NCBI GenBank assembly: GCA_020725805.1
Contig: DYEF01000103.1
Coordinates: 1-14,477, forward strand
DNA length: 14,477 nt
Reading direction: 5' to 3'
Source: Bdellovibrio sp.
Lineage (GTDB): Bacteria; Myxococcota; SpSt-1050
Shown here: piece by piece, positions 1 through 7,614 of the stretch
How the letters are laid out: each line of letters opens with the position of its first letter
How positions within the stretch are numbered: the first letter of the stretch is position 1
Made by a program: the position numbers and the translations under genes
The notes under the pieces: generated by a model
The model's database searches: none
Seen by the model: the letters and a program-made list of their open reading frames with translations, nothing else
What the model was told of the DNA's origin: nothing

Positions 1-28
1 AAAAAAATATGGAGGACAACCCACCTTT
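1..28 (-). terminator. Weak terminator-like hairpin downstream of trmL
   Basis: Read on the minus strand, AAAGGTGGG-TTGT-CCTCC is followed by AT and a run of seven T at the window edge. The stem pairs GG.GG with CC.CC around a T-T mismatch, so it is only marginally stable. Its place about 100 bases past the trmL stop and the T-tract suggest an intrinsic terminator for the minus-strand unit. A very short minus-strand open frame (ATG at 31) also runs off the left edge through this sequence. It has no Shine-Dalgarno and is not called. The remaining gap bases (29-126) are AT-rich, with an isolated TTGACA (minus, 81-86) that lacks a good -10 partner. Confidence 0.3.
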
Positions 29-126
29 CATAAATACAGGTACATTATTCAATAATCGCCTAAACTTTGTGCATAGTGCCTGTCAATAAGCATTAATAAT
101 TTTATTTCAAAAACCAATCTTCTAAT

Positions 127-660
127 TCAGACTTTGTAAAATGTGTTTTTCAGACAGCCGCTCTTTCGGAGAGCCTCATATAAGACTATTGAAACCGCAT
201 TCGAGAGGTTTATTGAGCGGATATTCTCAACTGTTGGTATGGCAAAGAGTCTGTTTATGAACCTATCCGTAATCTCTTTTGTAAGTCCCGTGCTCTCTCT
301 GCCAAAGACAAGTGCATCTCCCATCTTAAAATCACAATTGAGATAAGACTTCTCTCCCTTTGCCGAAAAGAAAAAGATATTCGAATCTCCGCTCTTTTCT
401 ATAAACTCATCAATACTTTCGTATTGTTCCAGCTCAACAAACTCCCAGTAATCTACCCCCGCCCTCTTGAGGTCTGAGGATTCGAGTGAGAAAGAAGGCT
501 TTCCAATAATTACAAGCTTCGAACCTGTTGCGGCGCAGAGCCTTGCAACAGAACCGGTATTAAGCGGAATCTCCGGCTCAACGAGAAGAATTCTGAAGGG
601 CTTTTGTGGCCTTTCAAACCTAAGCCTCATCTCCTCTGTAAATGTCTTATCGATTCTCAT
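127..660 (-). CDS. trmL: tRNA (cytidine(34)-2'-O)-methyltransferase TrmL (SPOUT family)
   Basis: This protein of 177 residues is predicted to transfer a methyl group from SAM to the 2'-OH of the wobble nucleotide (C34/cmnm5U34) of the two tRNA-Leu isoacceptors, in the cytoplasm. All three SpoU/TrmL motifs are visible: NTGSVAR (residues 34-40), the knot motif FGRESTGL (119-126), and the C-terminal SAM-binding stretch starting at IPTVENIRS (141) and containing SINLSNAVS. TrmL proteins usually begin almost directly at the ILLVEPEIP strand, so this one carries about 20 extra N-terminal residues. A second in-frame ATG (codon 11, at 630) has a GAGGAG touching it, which is too close, so the first ATG is kept with some doubt. 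It is the last gene of the minus-strand unit, 29 bases after the GH31 stop. The function is well supported by motif content; pairing with the hydrolase looks incidental. Confidence 0.93.
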   Translation of the reverse strand: MRIDKTFTEEMRLRFERPQKPFRILLVEPEIPLNTGSVARLCAATGSKLVIIGKPSFSLESSDLKRAGVDYWEFVELEQYESIDEFIEKSGDSNIFFFSAKGEKSYLNCDFKMGDALVFGRESTGLTKEITDRFINRLFAIPTVENIRSINLSNAVSIVLYEALRKSGCLKNTFYKV

Positions 661-689
661 TGAAATTCTGACTCAATCTCTTATAATTA

Positions 690-3236
690 CTAATAAAACA
701 ATCTGATTTCGACACCGAAACTCTCTTTCGATTTGATTTCGAACTCAGATATCTTCTTATTCTCAGAGAATATCTCGAGTTTACTTTCTGAGCTGATAAA
801 TAAAGAATATCTGCCGTTATTATCTCTCAAATAACAATTGCTCTCTTTATCTTTGCATTCGTTAATCCTGGCTTTATTTACCGAAAAAGTGAGTTCTTTA
901 TCAAAACTATAATCCGAAACCCTTCTGAGTATATAATCCGTCCCGTTATACTCACTAAAACTGCTTGTCTCTCCCAAAAACAAGAGGACAATTCTCTCTT
1001 TCATCTTCTCAGAACCACTCTGGTAAATATTCGGGATATCCACATTTGTAAGAATATCTTCTGAAATCATAGGGATTATACTACCCGCTTTCACAAAGAC
1101 CGGTATAGAATCAGGCGGAGACTCTACTGTAATATAACGACCTCCTTCGATAAATCTCCCGCTCTGACTAAATGTCGCCCATCTCCCTTGTGGCAGATAC
1201 ACTTTCTTTGAAGTCTCTCCCTTTTTTATAACTGGAGCAACAAGTATACTGCTGCCCAGCATATATTCGTCCTTTAAGCTCCACACTATCTTATCTTCGG
1301 GAAATTCGAGGGCGAGTGACCGCATAACCGGAATCCCTGTTCTGTTTGCCTCTATACTAAGTGTCTTCAGATAAGGGAATAACTGCGAGTGTATCTTTGC
1401 ATATCTCTTGAAAAATTCCATAGTCTCGTCATCACTCTCCCACGACCAGTTGAGTTTAGGCATATACCCGTGGTGAGTCCTCATAACCGGTGAGAATGCC
1501 CCGAGTGTGGTCCATCTGAAGAAGAGCTCCTTATCGGACGGGGGATTTGTGGTTGACTGATAACCAGCTATATCATGCCCGTAGTTTGAAATCCCGCAGA
1601 TACCGAGTCCTATCCCGATAGGAATGATAGTCGGAAGTCCGTCATCCTCATCGAAAGATGTCCTCTGGTCTCCAGCCCATATCACATCTGCCAGCTGAGG
1701 TGTCCCAAACCAGCCCGATCTGGCAAAGAACAACCTCTCTTTTCCGTCTTTTTGCGAATCTAAGACTTCCCTCTGTACTTTTTGCCATAAAACCGGATAT
1801 TTATTGTGCATCAATAAGCCTGAAATATCCTTCTTACTTTCTGAATCGTACATAAACGAATCTGTCGGCAACCACTCTGCAAAATCCCCCATCCAACCGT
1901 CCGCTCCTTTCTGCACAATATCGTTCATCTTTTCTTTGAGCCACTTCACTGCATCCTCATTTAATAAATCAATCAAAGATGACTTTGTCCCCTTATGTCC
2001 GTCAAAGAGGTAAGTCTTCCCGTTCTTATCCCTTATCAGAAGTCCTTTCGAATCGAGCTCAGAAAAGACATCGGAATCCTCAAAGACAAACGGGTTGAAA
2101 TAGACCAGAAATTTATACCCAGAGTTATGTAAATCATCAGAGAGTTTCTCAAAATCAGGGTAAAGAGTTCTGTCTATATTCCAGTTCTCATTGAGAATAT
2201 ATCTGTCACCCTTGAATTTTGCACCTATATAATCCTCTGTCCAGATTGCGGAGGCGGGAATGCCATTATCTCTCAGTTTCTGTGCAACCCTTCTCACATT
2301 CTCACTCCCGAATATAGCGTCTATCCACGGGAAGAATGAAAAATCGGGCGGAACCCTGCTTCTGCCTGTCACCGATGTCGCCTTCTTAAGTGCCTCTTTT
2401 GGATTATCAGCGGGGAAGATATAAAGTGATGAGCCCTTTGAAAACTCAAAACCGAGTCTATTTGATTCATTGGCACAAAGAGACATAACAGGTCTAATGT
2501 CATCCATAATGGTTGTAACATAATTGCGGCTTGAGAGTATCTGAGGAACAGGGATATGTGATGAATGCTTTCTCCCCATAACATACCACAGGAGGTCATC
2601 GTAACTATCGTGCATTACCTTACCTATACCCTGCTCCTGAACCCAGCCAAAAAGTTCGTTTCCATAGTGATTCACATCGATTGACTGGGCACCAAAGCCA
2701 ATGAATGCCTCATCAGTACACTCAAAGGAGAGCGAGAGCCTGTTGTATCTCTCACTCTCATCAAATTTTATCTCCAGATATTCGCCCTCCGTATTCTTCC
2801 TGCTGCCGAGAAGAACCCTTCCGATCTCCGATGCAGAATCTGAAAGGAGAATCTCTATCTCATTGTCAGAAAGCCGGTTGATTTTCAGGTTTACGATACT
2901 CACCCATCTGCTTCTGACTCTGTCCTTTGGCTTAAATGAACCATACATCATTTCGTAGTCTATATCCACATCCCTTAAGGCGAACATCGATTCAATCCCG
3001 CCTTTATCGGTTGCCTGAGTACCTGAAAAACCCTCTAACAGAAGGTTACCATATCCGATACTAAACGAATCTATCTCTGTCTGCCTGATCAGAAAACCTC
3101 CGGTTCTGATTTCGTCAAAAGCCTTAACATCCGAAACCTCTGAATCGGAGTTGATATCCGAAAAGATCTCAGAGTTACGGGTTTCGCAGCCACAGAGGCA
3201 AAAAGAAAGAATAGAAAATAAAACAATTTTTTTCAT
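690..3236 (-). CDS. Glycoside hydrolase family 31 alpha-glycosidase, lipoprotein
   Basis: A predicted exported retaining alpha-glycosidase of 848 residues. The start MKKIVLF is chosen because it gives a clean lipoprotein signal with lipobox LCGC (Cys at residue 17); an upstream in-frame ATG would put 13 charged residues before the signal. An N-terminal beta-sandwich (about 30-270) precedes the (beta/alpha)8 barrel. The catalytic nucleophile lies in WMGDFAEW (Asp451) and the acid/base in WAGDQ (Asp523), followed by the HDIAGY and MRTHHGY substrate-pocket motifs and C-terminal beta domains (about 660-848). Layout and motifs resemble E. coli sulfoquinovosidase YihQ. However, the YihQ Gln288 position is Glu334 here, and the Trp304 position appears to be Leu348, while the Arg and Tyr equivalents remain. 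The natural substrate is therefore uncertain: an alpha-glucoside or a modified sugar. It starts 10 bases after the DUF2059 stop, so the two are co-transcribed. The ribosome site is weak, suggesting translational coupling. Confidence 0.9.
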   Translation of the reverse strand: MKKIVLFSILSFCLCGCETRNSEIFSDINSDSEVSDVKAFDEIRTGGFLIRQTEIDSFSIGYGNLLLEGFSGTQATDKGGIESMFALRDVDIDYEMMYGSFKPKDRVRSRWVSIVNLKINRLSDNEIEILLSDSASEIGRVLLGSRKNTEGEYLEIKFDESERYNRLSLSFECTDEAFIGFGAQSIDVNHYGNELFGWVQEQGIGKVMHDSYDDLLWYVMGRKHSSHIPVPQILSSRNYVTTIMDDIRPVMSLCANESNRLGFEFSKGSSLYIFPADNPKEALKKATSVTGRSRVPPDFSFFPWIDAIFGSENVRRVAQKLRDNGIPASAIWTEDYIGAKFKGDRYILNENWNIDRTLYPDFEKLSDDLHNSGYKFLVYFNPFVFEDSDVFSELDSKGLLIRDKNGKTYLFDGHKGTKSSLIDLLNEDAVKWLKEKMNDIVQKGADGWMGDFAEWLPTDSFMYDSESKKDISGLLMHNKYPVLWQKVQREVLDSQKDGKERLFFARSGWFGTPQLADVIWAGDQRTSFDEDDGLPTIIPIGIGLGICGISNYGHDIAGYQSTTNPPSDKELFFRWTTLGAFSPVMRTHHGYMPKLNWSWESDDETMEFFKRYAKIHSQLFPYLKTLSIEANRTGIPVMRSLALEFPEDKIVWSLKDEYMLGSSILVAPVIKKGETSKKVYLPQGRWATFSQSGRFIEGGRYITVESPPDSIPVFVKAGSIIPMISEDILTNVDIPNIYQSGSEKMKERIVLLFLGETSSFSEYNGTDYILRRVSDYSFDKELTFSVNKARINECKDKESNCYLRDNNGRYSLFISSESKLEIFSENKKISEFEIKSKESFGVEIRLFY

Positions 3237-3246
3237 AATAGCTCTG

Positions 3247-3726
3247 CTATTTTGACATATTTGTATTGGCCTCATTCTGGAGCCTCTCTATGAGTCTGTT
3301 GCCTATCTCCTTACCCCACTTGCTCCCGGCCTCCATAGATTCGTTAGTAATCATCGGAAGGACCTTTACGAGTTTTCTGCCTGACGGACTCTCGTAAAAT
3401 TTTATTATATCCTTTATCTCGTCGTGAGTCAGATACTTATCATAGATTGGTATAATCAGTTCAACAAGCGAATCCGAATCCACCTCCTTCAGGAAGCTGT
3501 CCCAGAAGGAAGGCGGGACATTCGGAAGCATCTTCTTGTAGGATTCTATCATATTGGCCATTACCTGCATACCTAAATTGCCTGAGCCTGTTATATCCAT
3601 AAGTTTCCTGATATCCTTCAGCTTTGCACTCTTCTCCTGTGGGATATCCGTCTTACCTGACTTCTGAGCCAGAAGGGGGAATACTATCAATACAGATAAA
3701 AGGATAAAAACGATTTTTTTCTTCAT
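3247..3726 (-). CDS. Secreted DUF2059 domain protein of unknown function
   Basis: A protein of 159 residues with a typical Sec signal peptide: MKKK, a hydrophobic run to about residue 20, and a probable cleavage after FPLLA. There is no lipobox, so it should be periplasmic or secreted. The rest is alpha-helical and matches the DUF2059 pattern: a region around KLMDITGSGNLGMQVM, then PPSFWDSFL, IPIYDKYLTHDEI and FYESPSGRKL, ending in GKEIGNRLIERL. The length is normal for the family. No catalytic role is known for DUF2059 and I see no catalytic motif. A clear AGGAG sits 7-8 bases before the ATG, and a strong sigma-70-like promoter lies just upstream. It is the first gene of the unit with the GH31 lipoprotein, which hints at a shared envelope setting but no more than that. 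Confidence 0.85.
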   Translation of the reverse strand: MKKKIVFILLSVLIVFPLLAQKSGKTDIPQEKSAKLKDIRKLMDITGSGNLGMQVMANMIESYKKMLPNVPPSFWDSFLKEVDSDSLVELIIPIYDKYLTHDEIKDIIKFYESPSGRKLVKVLPMITNESMEAGSKWGKEIGNRLIERLQNEANTNMSK

Positions 3727-3757
3727 AGAATACTCCTGATAAAGATTGTTGGTAAAA

Positions 3758-3786
3758 ATAATACATTATGACCCGCAGTATGTCAA
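3758..3786 (-). promoter_or_regulatory. Near-consensus sigma-70 promoter for the DUF2059-GH31-trmL unit
   Basis: On the minus strand a perfect TTGACA (-35, at 3781-3786) is separated by exactly 17 bases from TATTAT (-10, at 3758-3763). That is one mismatch from the full consensus. The predicted start of transcription near 3751 gives a leader of about 25 bases containing the AGGAG ribosome site of the DUF2059 gene. This makes the three-gene unit independent of the methyltransferase gene lying upstream on the same strand. No operator-like dyad is evident around it. Confidence 0.8.
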
Positions 3787-3799
3787 AGGGATGATAAGA

Positions 3800-4396
3800 C
3801 TACTTTTTTACAACTATTATGAAGTGCGGATACCAGAGACGCCTTGCATTGATAATTACATAATTTGCAGAAAGTTTCTTCAGAATATCTTCATAAAATC
3901 TTGCCTCTCTGAGATTTATAGACTCACCACTGGTCAGATGTAATATTCTGACTGAGATGTACTCCTGTACAAAAAGCGGTATATTCTGACCTGCCTCCTT
4001 GAGAATCATTGTTCCTTTTGAAGAGAGAACAGTATAGGCAGACTCGATCAGCTCCCTCTTTAATTCATCATTTAAAAGATAAAGCATATCGGAGAGAATA
4101 ATACAGTCATATTTATCATTTCTGTTTATACAGTTTTTCAGGAACTCCACGGCATCAACTCTGAAGAATCTGAATCCGGAAAATCTCTTTTGAAGATGTT
4201 CAATATTTTTCTCACACAGATCTACACCGGTGTAACCTGAAGGCTCTTTTGTTTTTGCTATCTCTTCGGCGATAAGACCTCTGCCACAGCCCAAATCGAG
4301 AATATTTGCATTAACCGGTACAAGGCTTACAATCTCATTTATCGGGGCAGTTAACTTTCTGATAACTCTGTAAACCGGATAAAAAACAGTATTCAT
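3800..4396 (-). CDS. Class I SAM-dependent methyltransferase, substrate unknown
   Basis: A small (198 residues) Rossmann-fold methyltransferase without signal peptide or membrane segment, so cytoplasmic. Motif I is ILDLGCGRG (residues 32-40), motif II carries the acidic residue in YTGVDLCEKN (55-64), and motif III/IV is YDCIILSDMLYLL (96-108). The C-terminal third, with strands ending in HFIIVVKK, fits a minimal methyltransferase domain of the type-11/12/25 group. Nothing in the sequence identifies the acceptor. In-frame stop codons (TGA TAA) sit two codons before the chosen ATG, so no longer start is possible. A Shine-Dalgarno is not obvious. It is divergent from the moaA operon and 73 bases upstream of the DUF2059 gene, which has its own promoter, so this gene appears to be a separate unit. 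Confidence 0.85.
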   Translation of the reverse strand: MNTVFYPVYRVIRKLTAPINEIVSLVPVNANILDLGCGRGLIAEEIAKTKEPSGYTGVDLCEKNIEHLQKRFSGFRFFRVDAVEFLKNCINRNDKYDCIILSDMLYLLNDELKRELIESAYTVLSSKGTMILKEAGQNIPLFVQEYISVRILHLTSGESINLREARFYEDILKKLSANYVIINARRLWYPHFIIVVKK

Positions 4397-4494
4397 CGGT
4401 TATCATAATACCTTTTTGGCGAAATAATTCAAATACAAACACAAGGTAAAATTATAGTTTACAAACCCGAAATACAGAATTAGAAGATTTGGTT
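4397..4494. promoter_or_regulatory. Divergent promoter region between methyltransferase and moaA operon
   Basis: A 98-base AT-rich gap separates two divergent starts, so it must contain or overlap promoters for both directions. On the minus strand there is a perfect TATAAT (4451-4456) about 55 bases from the methyltransferase start, but its -35 is poor. On the plus strand TAAAAT and TATAGT are -10 candidates without a convincing -35. AGAAG (4482-4486) is the ribosome site for moaA. The gap is short and I see no multi-helix structure, so there is no evidence for a molybdenum cofactor riboswitch. Confidence 0.45.
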
Positions 4495-5490
4495 ATGAAA
4501 TTCTTATCCGATGGCGCAATACCCGATTATATCATAAGGAAGTTCAGGTATCTGCGCATATCAGTTACTAAAAGATGCAATCTTAAATGTCAGTACTGTA
4601 ATCCGGACGGGAAAACCGGAACATATACGAATAATGATAAGTCAATAAGTCCTGCCGGAATAAAGAGTATTGTCTCTCTCTTTACAAAACTTGGTAATAA
4701 AAAGGTAAGGATTACAGGAGGAGAGCCGCTTTTAAGAGGAGATATTGCTGACATAATCTCAGAAATTCGAAGAATCAGCAAGATAAAAGAGATTGGACTC
4801 ACCACAAACGGCGTCCTGCTCAAAGATCTGGTAAAAGAATTGAAGTCGGCAGGGCTGAACAGAGTAAATATATCTCTCCCTTCGCTATCCCCGAAAAGAT
4901 ATAGAGAGATTACAGGCGGAGAAACCGAGCCTGTCCTTGCAGGAATAGAGGCCTCAATAAAAGAGGGAATCTATACCAAAATAAATACAGTAGCATTCGG
5001 CCACGAGCTCATTCAGGAGATTCCTCTCTATATTGAGTTACTAAAAAAGTTTGATGTACAGCTAAGATTCATCGAATATATGCCTCTCTGTAAAGGGAGA
5101 TACAGGAGAGATAAATTTATAGATTTGAAAAGGATTGAGGAGATTCTGATTGACGAGTATAATTTTTCGGTCTCCGAATACAACAGGGATATACTTTCAA
5201 AAATATACAGGCGGAAAGACCTGAAAGGGGAAATCGGTTTTATCAAACCGGTTACGCATCAGTTCTGTGATATCTGCAACAAGATCAGAATCAGTCCTGA
5301 GGGTGAATTAATCCCCTGTCTCTTCTCAACAGAAAGGCTTAATGTTCTAAAACTTATGACAGATAACCGTGAAGAGAATCTGCCCGGCGAGATACTGAGA
5401 TTTACCCTCAGAAACCATAAAAAGCCCGATATAAAATCCTTTATTGACAATGATATCGTTCCCTCAGAGATATTCGAAGTCGGAGGATAA
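4495..5490 (+). CDS. moaA: GTP 3',8-cyclase MoaA (radical SAM)
   Basis: A protein of 331 residues that, with MoaC, converts GTP to cyclic pyranopterin monophosphate, the first step of molybdenum cofactor synthesis. It converts GTP to 3',8-cyclo-dihydro-GTP by radical chemistry. The N-terminal radical SAM cluster motif is CNLKCQYC (Cys28, 32, 35), with GGEP at 75-78 and TTNG at 103-106. The C-terminal cluster that binds GTP is C-x2-C-x13-C (Cys258, 261, 275). The chain ends in the conserved Gly-Gly (330-331), so it is complete. The ATG at 4495 is preferred over an in-frame TTG at 4489, because AGAAG lies 8 bases before the ATG but only 2 before the TTG. One oddity is that the usual SLDSL-type segment reads SLPSL (128-132). 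It is the first gene of the Mo operon, 4 bases before moaCB. Confidence 0.96.
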   Translation: MKFLSDGAIPDYIIRKFRYLRISVTKRCNLKCQYCNPDGKTGTYTNNDKSISPAGIKSIVSLFTKLGNKKVRITGGEPLLRGDIADIISEIRRISKIKEIGLTTNGVLLKDLVKELKSAGLNRVNISLPSLSPKRYREITGGETEPVLAGIEASIKEGIYTKINTVAFGHELIQEIPLYIELLKKFDVQLRFIEYMPLCKGRYRRDKFIDLKRIEEILIDEYNFSVSEYNRDILSKIYRRKDLKGEIGFIKPVTHQFCDICNKIRISPEGELIPCLFSTERLNVLKLMTDNREENLPGEILRFTLRNHKKPDIKSFIDNDIVPSEIFEVGG

Positions 5491-5494
5491 TTAT

Positions 5495-6403
5495 ATGAAA
5501 GACATATCGGAGAAGTTCAGTACATTGCGGATTGCTGTGGCTGAGGCAGTAGTGAAGGCTGATAAAAAGACCATTGAGGCAATAAAGATGGGAAAAGTCC
5601 CGAAGGGAGATGTCCTGACAGTAGCAAAGGTTGCAGGAGTACTGGCTGCAAAGAATGTCCCGCAGATTATTCCGTACTGTCACAATATCCCCGTCGAATT
5701 TGCAGATATTCAGTTTACACTCAGCAGAGATTCAGTAAAGATTACATCCCTTATAAAGGCTATCTACAAGACGGGCGTCGAGATGGAGGCGCTTACTGCT
5801 GTCTCGGTTGCAGCACTCACCGTATATGATATGCTCAAACCGATTGATAATAATATCTCAATCGAACACATAAGGCTACTTGAGAAGAGCGGCGGAAAGA
5901 GTGACACAAAGGAGAGATTTAAGAAAAATATTAATGCCGCTGTAATTGTCCTCTCTGATTCTATCTCAGAAGGCAAGAATAGAGATGAATCAGGTAAAAT
6001 TATAGTTGAAAGACTTAAGGCAGAGGGAATCAAAGTAAAGTATTATGAAGTAATCAGTGATGACAAAGAAAGGATAATCCGGAAGCTCACAGAACTCTCC
6101 GACAAAAAGAGAATAGACCTCATAATTACCACCGGAGGCACAGGGCTCTCGAAACGGGACAATACACCTGAGGCTACACTTGAGGTAATAGAGAGAGAGA
6201 TACCCGGAATTCCTGAGATCATCAGGGCATACGGACAGGAGAGGACACCGTATTCTATGCTGTCGAGAGCAATGGCAGGGATAAGAAAAAATACCATTAT
6301 CATCAATCTGCCGGGCTCCAGAAAAGGGGTAAAGGAATCATTGAACATCATTTCTCCGGTGATTATACACTCCTTTAAGATGCTCTACGGGGAGGGTCAC
6401 TGA
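5495..6403 (+). CDS. moaCB: Bifunctional MoaC-MoaB fusion (cPMP synthase / molybdopterin adenylyltransferase)
   Basis: A two-domain fusion of 302 residues. Residues 1-136 are MoaC, which rearranges the MoaA product to cPMP. They show IPYCH (catalytic-site His63), GVEMEALT (94-101), YDMLKP (Asp112 and Lys115, the catalytic pair) and the LLEKSGGKS end. The usual dozen residues before the VDVS-like start are missing, as is normal in such fusions. Residues 145-302 are MoaB/MogA, which adenylates molybdopterin before metal insertion, with TTGGTG (212-217), RDNTPEA (221-227) and LPGS (272-275). The start is set by GGAGG 8 bases before the ATG; an earlier in-frame ATG at 5444 lies inside moaA and has no ribosome site. 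The stop overlaps the moeA start by one base (TGATG). This fusion type is already known in several phyla. Confidence 0.95.
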   Translation: MKDISEKFSTLRIAVAEAVVKADKKTIEAIKMGKVPKGDVLTVAKVAGVLAAKNVPQIIPYCHNIPVEFADIQFTLSRDSVKITSLIKAIYKTGVEMEALTAVSVAALTVYDMLKPIDNNISIEHIRLLEKSGGKSDTKERFKKNINAAVIVLSDSISEGKNRDESGKIIVERLKAEGIKVKYYEVISDDKERIIRKLTELSDKKRIDLIITTGGTGLSKRDNTPEATLEVIEREIPGIPEIIRAYGQERTPYSMLSRAMAGIRKNTIIINLPGSRKGVKESLNIISPVIIHSFKMLYGEGH

Positions 6404-7614
6404 TGATCAGTTATGAAGAGGCTTTGAGGCTCGTTATTGAGAATGCAGGTAGCATGTCCTCTCCGGCAATAAGTGTATCCATATTAAAAGCCCAGAACTA
6501 TTATATTGCACAGGATATAAAGGCCCCTTTTGACCTCCCGCGCTTTACAAACTCCTCTATGGACGGATATGCACTGAGGTCTATAGATACAAAAGATGCC
6601 ACTCAGAAAGGTCCTATCAGGCTCAAAGTAACCGGAGAGGTTAAGACCGGATTGAGTATTAGAAAGAAATTAAATAGAGGAGAAGCATTTGCGATATCTA
6701 CAGGTTCTAAACTGCCTGAAGGTGCCGATGCTGTTGTAATGAAGGAAGAGACCATTTTCTCGGATGGCTACATAACTATCACAAGACCCGTATCAAAAAA
6801 AGAGAACATACGATATCAGGGGGGAGAATTTAAGAAAGGCGAGATAATTGTAAGAAAGGGGAGTTTGATAACACCTCAGGTTACAGGACTTCTTGCTCTT
6901 TGTGGATTTAAGAATGTGGCCGTCAGAAAAAGGCCAAAGATATCTTTTATTTCTTCCGGGACAGAACTTGTGGAGCCGGGAAGAAAGGCAAATGAATTCC
7001 AGATATACAATTCAAATTACTACTCTATATCAGCTCTATTAAAAAAGTACGGTTTTGAAACGAAATACTACGGGATAGCAAAAGACGAATATGTGGGCAC
7101 GAAAAGACTGATTCAGAGGGCGATTGAGAGCTCTGATATTCTCCTTATATCCGGTGGTGTCTCCGTAGGGAATGTGGATTTTGTAAAAGAGATTCTAAAT
7201 GAATTAGGGGTAGAGAAGATATTCTGGCGGATAAACATCAAACCGGGAAAACCCCTCTTCTTCGGGAGAAAACGAAAGAAGCTCATATTCGGACTTCCCG
7301 GAAATCCTGTTAGTTCCTTTGTTAACTCATTTTTATTCGTAATACCAGCTCTGAGAAAAATTACCGGTGCAGAAGACCCAAATCACCCTGCCTATATAGC
7401 CTCATTTGACTGCGGTATCAACAAAACAGAAAAGAGGAGAGAGTTTCTGCGGGGATTCTTTTACTACAAAGAAGATGAAATAAAAGTAATACCGGCAAAG
7501 AATCAGCAATCCCATATGATGGGCGGACTTGCGGATTCCAACTGCCTCATTGTCACCGATGAAGGAGAGAGAAGGTATAAGAAGGGAGAGAGAATAAGGA
7601 TTCTGGTATTATGA
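6403..7614 (+). CDS. moeA: Molybdopterin molybdenumtransferase MoeA
   Basis: A protein of 403 residues, the normal length for MoeA, which inserts molybdate into adenylated molybdopterin made by MoaB/MogA. Conserved blocks are all present. PRFTNSSMDGYA (46-57) includes the functional Asp. STGSKLPEGADAVVMKEE (99-116) and SGGVSVGNVD (250-259) follow, then KPGKP (280-284), GLPGNPVSS (298-306) and the C-terminal QQSHMMGGLADSN segment. The N-terminal linker and MogA-like domain order is standard. The ATG shares its A with the TGA stop of moaCB, with GGGGAGGG just upstream, and the gene overlaps the MOSC gene by four bases (ATGA). Translational coupling along the operon is therefore expected. It could serve tungsten rather than molybdenum, which the sequence cannot decide. 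Confidence 0.96.
   Translation: MISYEEALRLVIENAGSMSSPAISVSILKAQNYYIAQDIKAPFDLPRFTNSSMDGYALRSIDTKDATQKGPIRLKVTGEVKTGLSIRKKLNRGEAFAISTGSKLPEGADAVVMKEETIFSDGYITITRPVSKKENIRYQGGEFKKGEIIVRKGSLITPQVTGLLALCGFKNVAVRKRPKISFISSGTELVEPGRKANEFQIYNSNYYSISALLKKYGFETKYYGIAKDEYVGTKRLIQRAIESSDILLISGGVSVGNVDFVKEILNELGVEKIFWRINIKPGKPLFFGRKRKKLIFGLPGNPVSSFVNSFLFVIPALRKITGAEDPNHPAYIASFDCGINKTEKRREFLRGFFYYKEDEIKVIPAKNQQSHMMGGLADSNCLIVTDEGERRYKKGERIRILVL

Noticed and set aside
58-86. TTGACA on the minus strand at 81-86 as a promoter for a gene to the left
   Set aside because: At 17-base spacing the -10 position reads TTAGGC, a poor match, and the only downstream frame lacks a ribosome site.
4397-4494. Possible Moco riboswitch upstream of moaA
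   Set aside because: The gap is under 100 bases, AT-rich and shared with a divergent promoter; I could not build the multi-helix Moco RNA fold from it.
5444-5494. Earlier in-frame ATG for moaCB inside moaA
   Set aside because: It would add 17 residues unlike any MoaC start and has no ribosome site, whereas the ATG at 5495 has GGAGG at ideal spacing.
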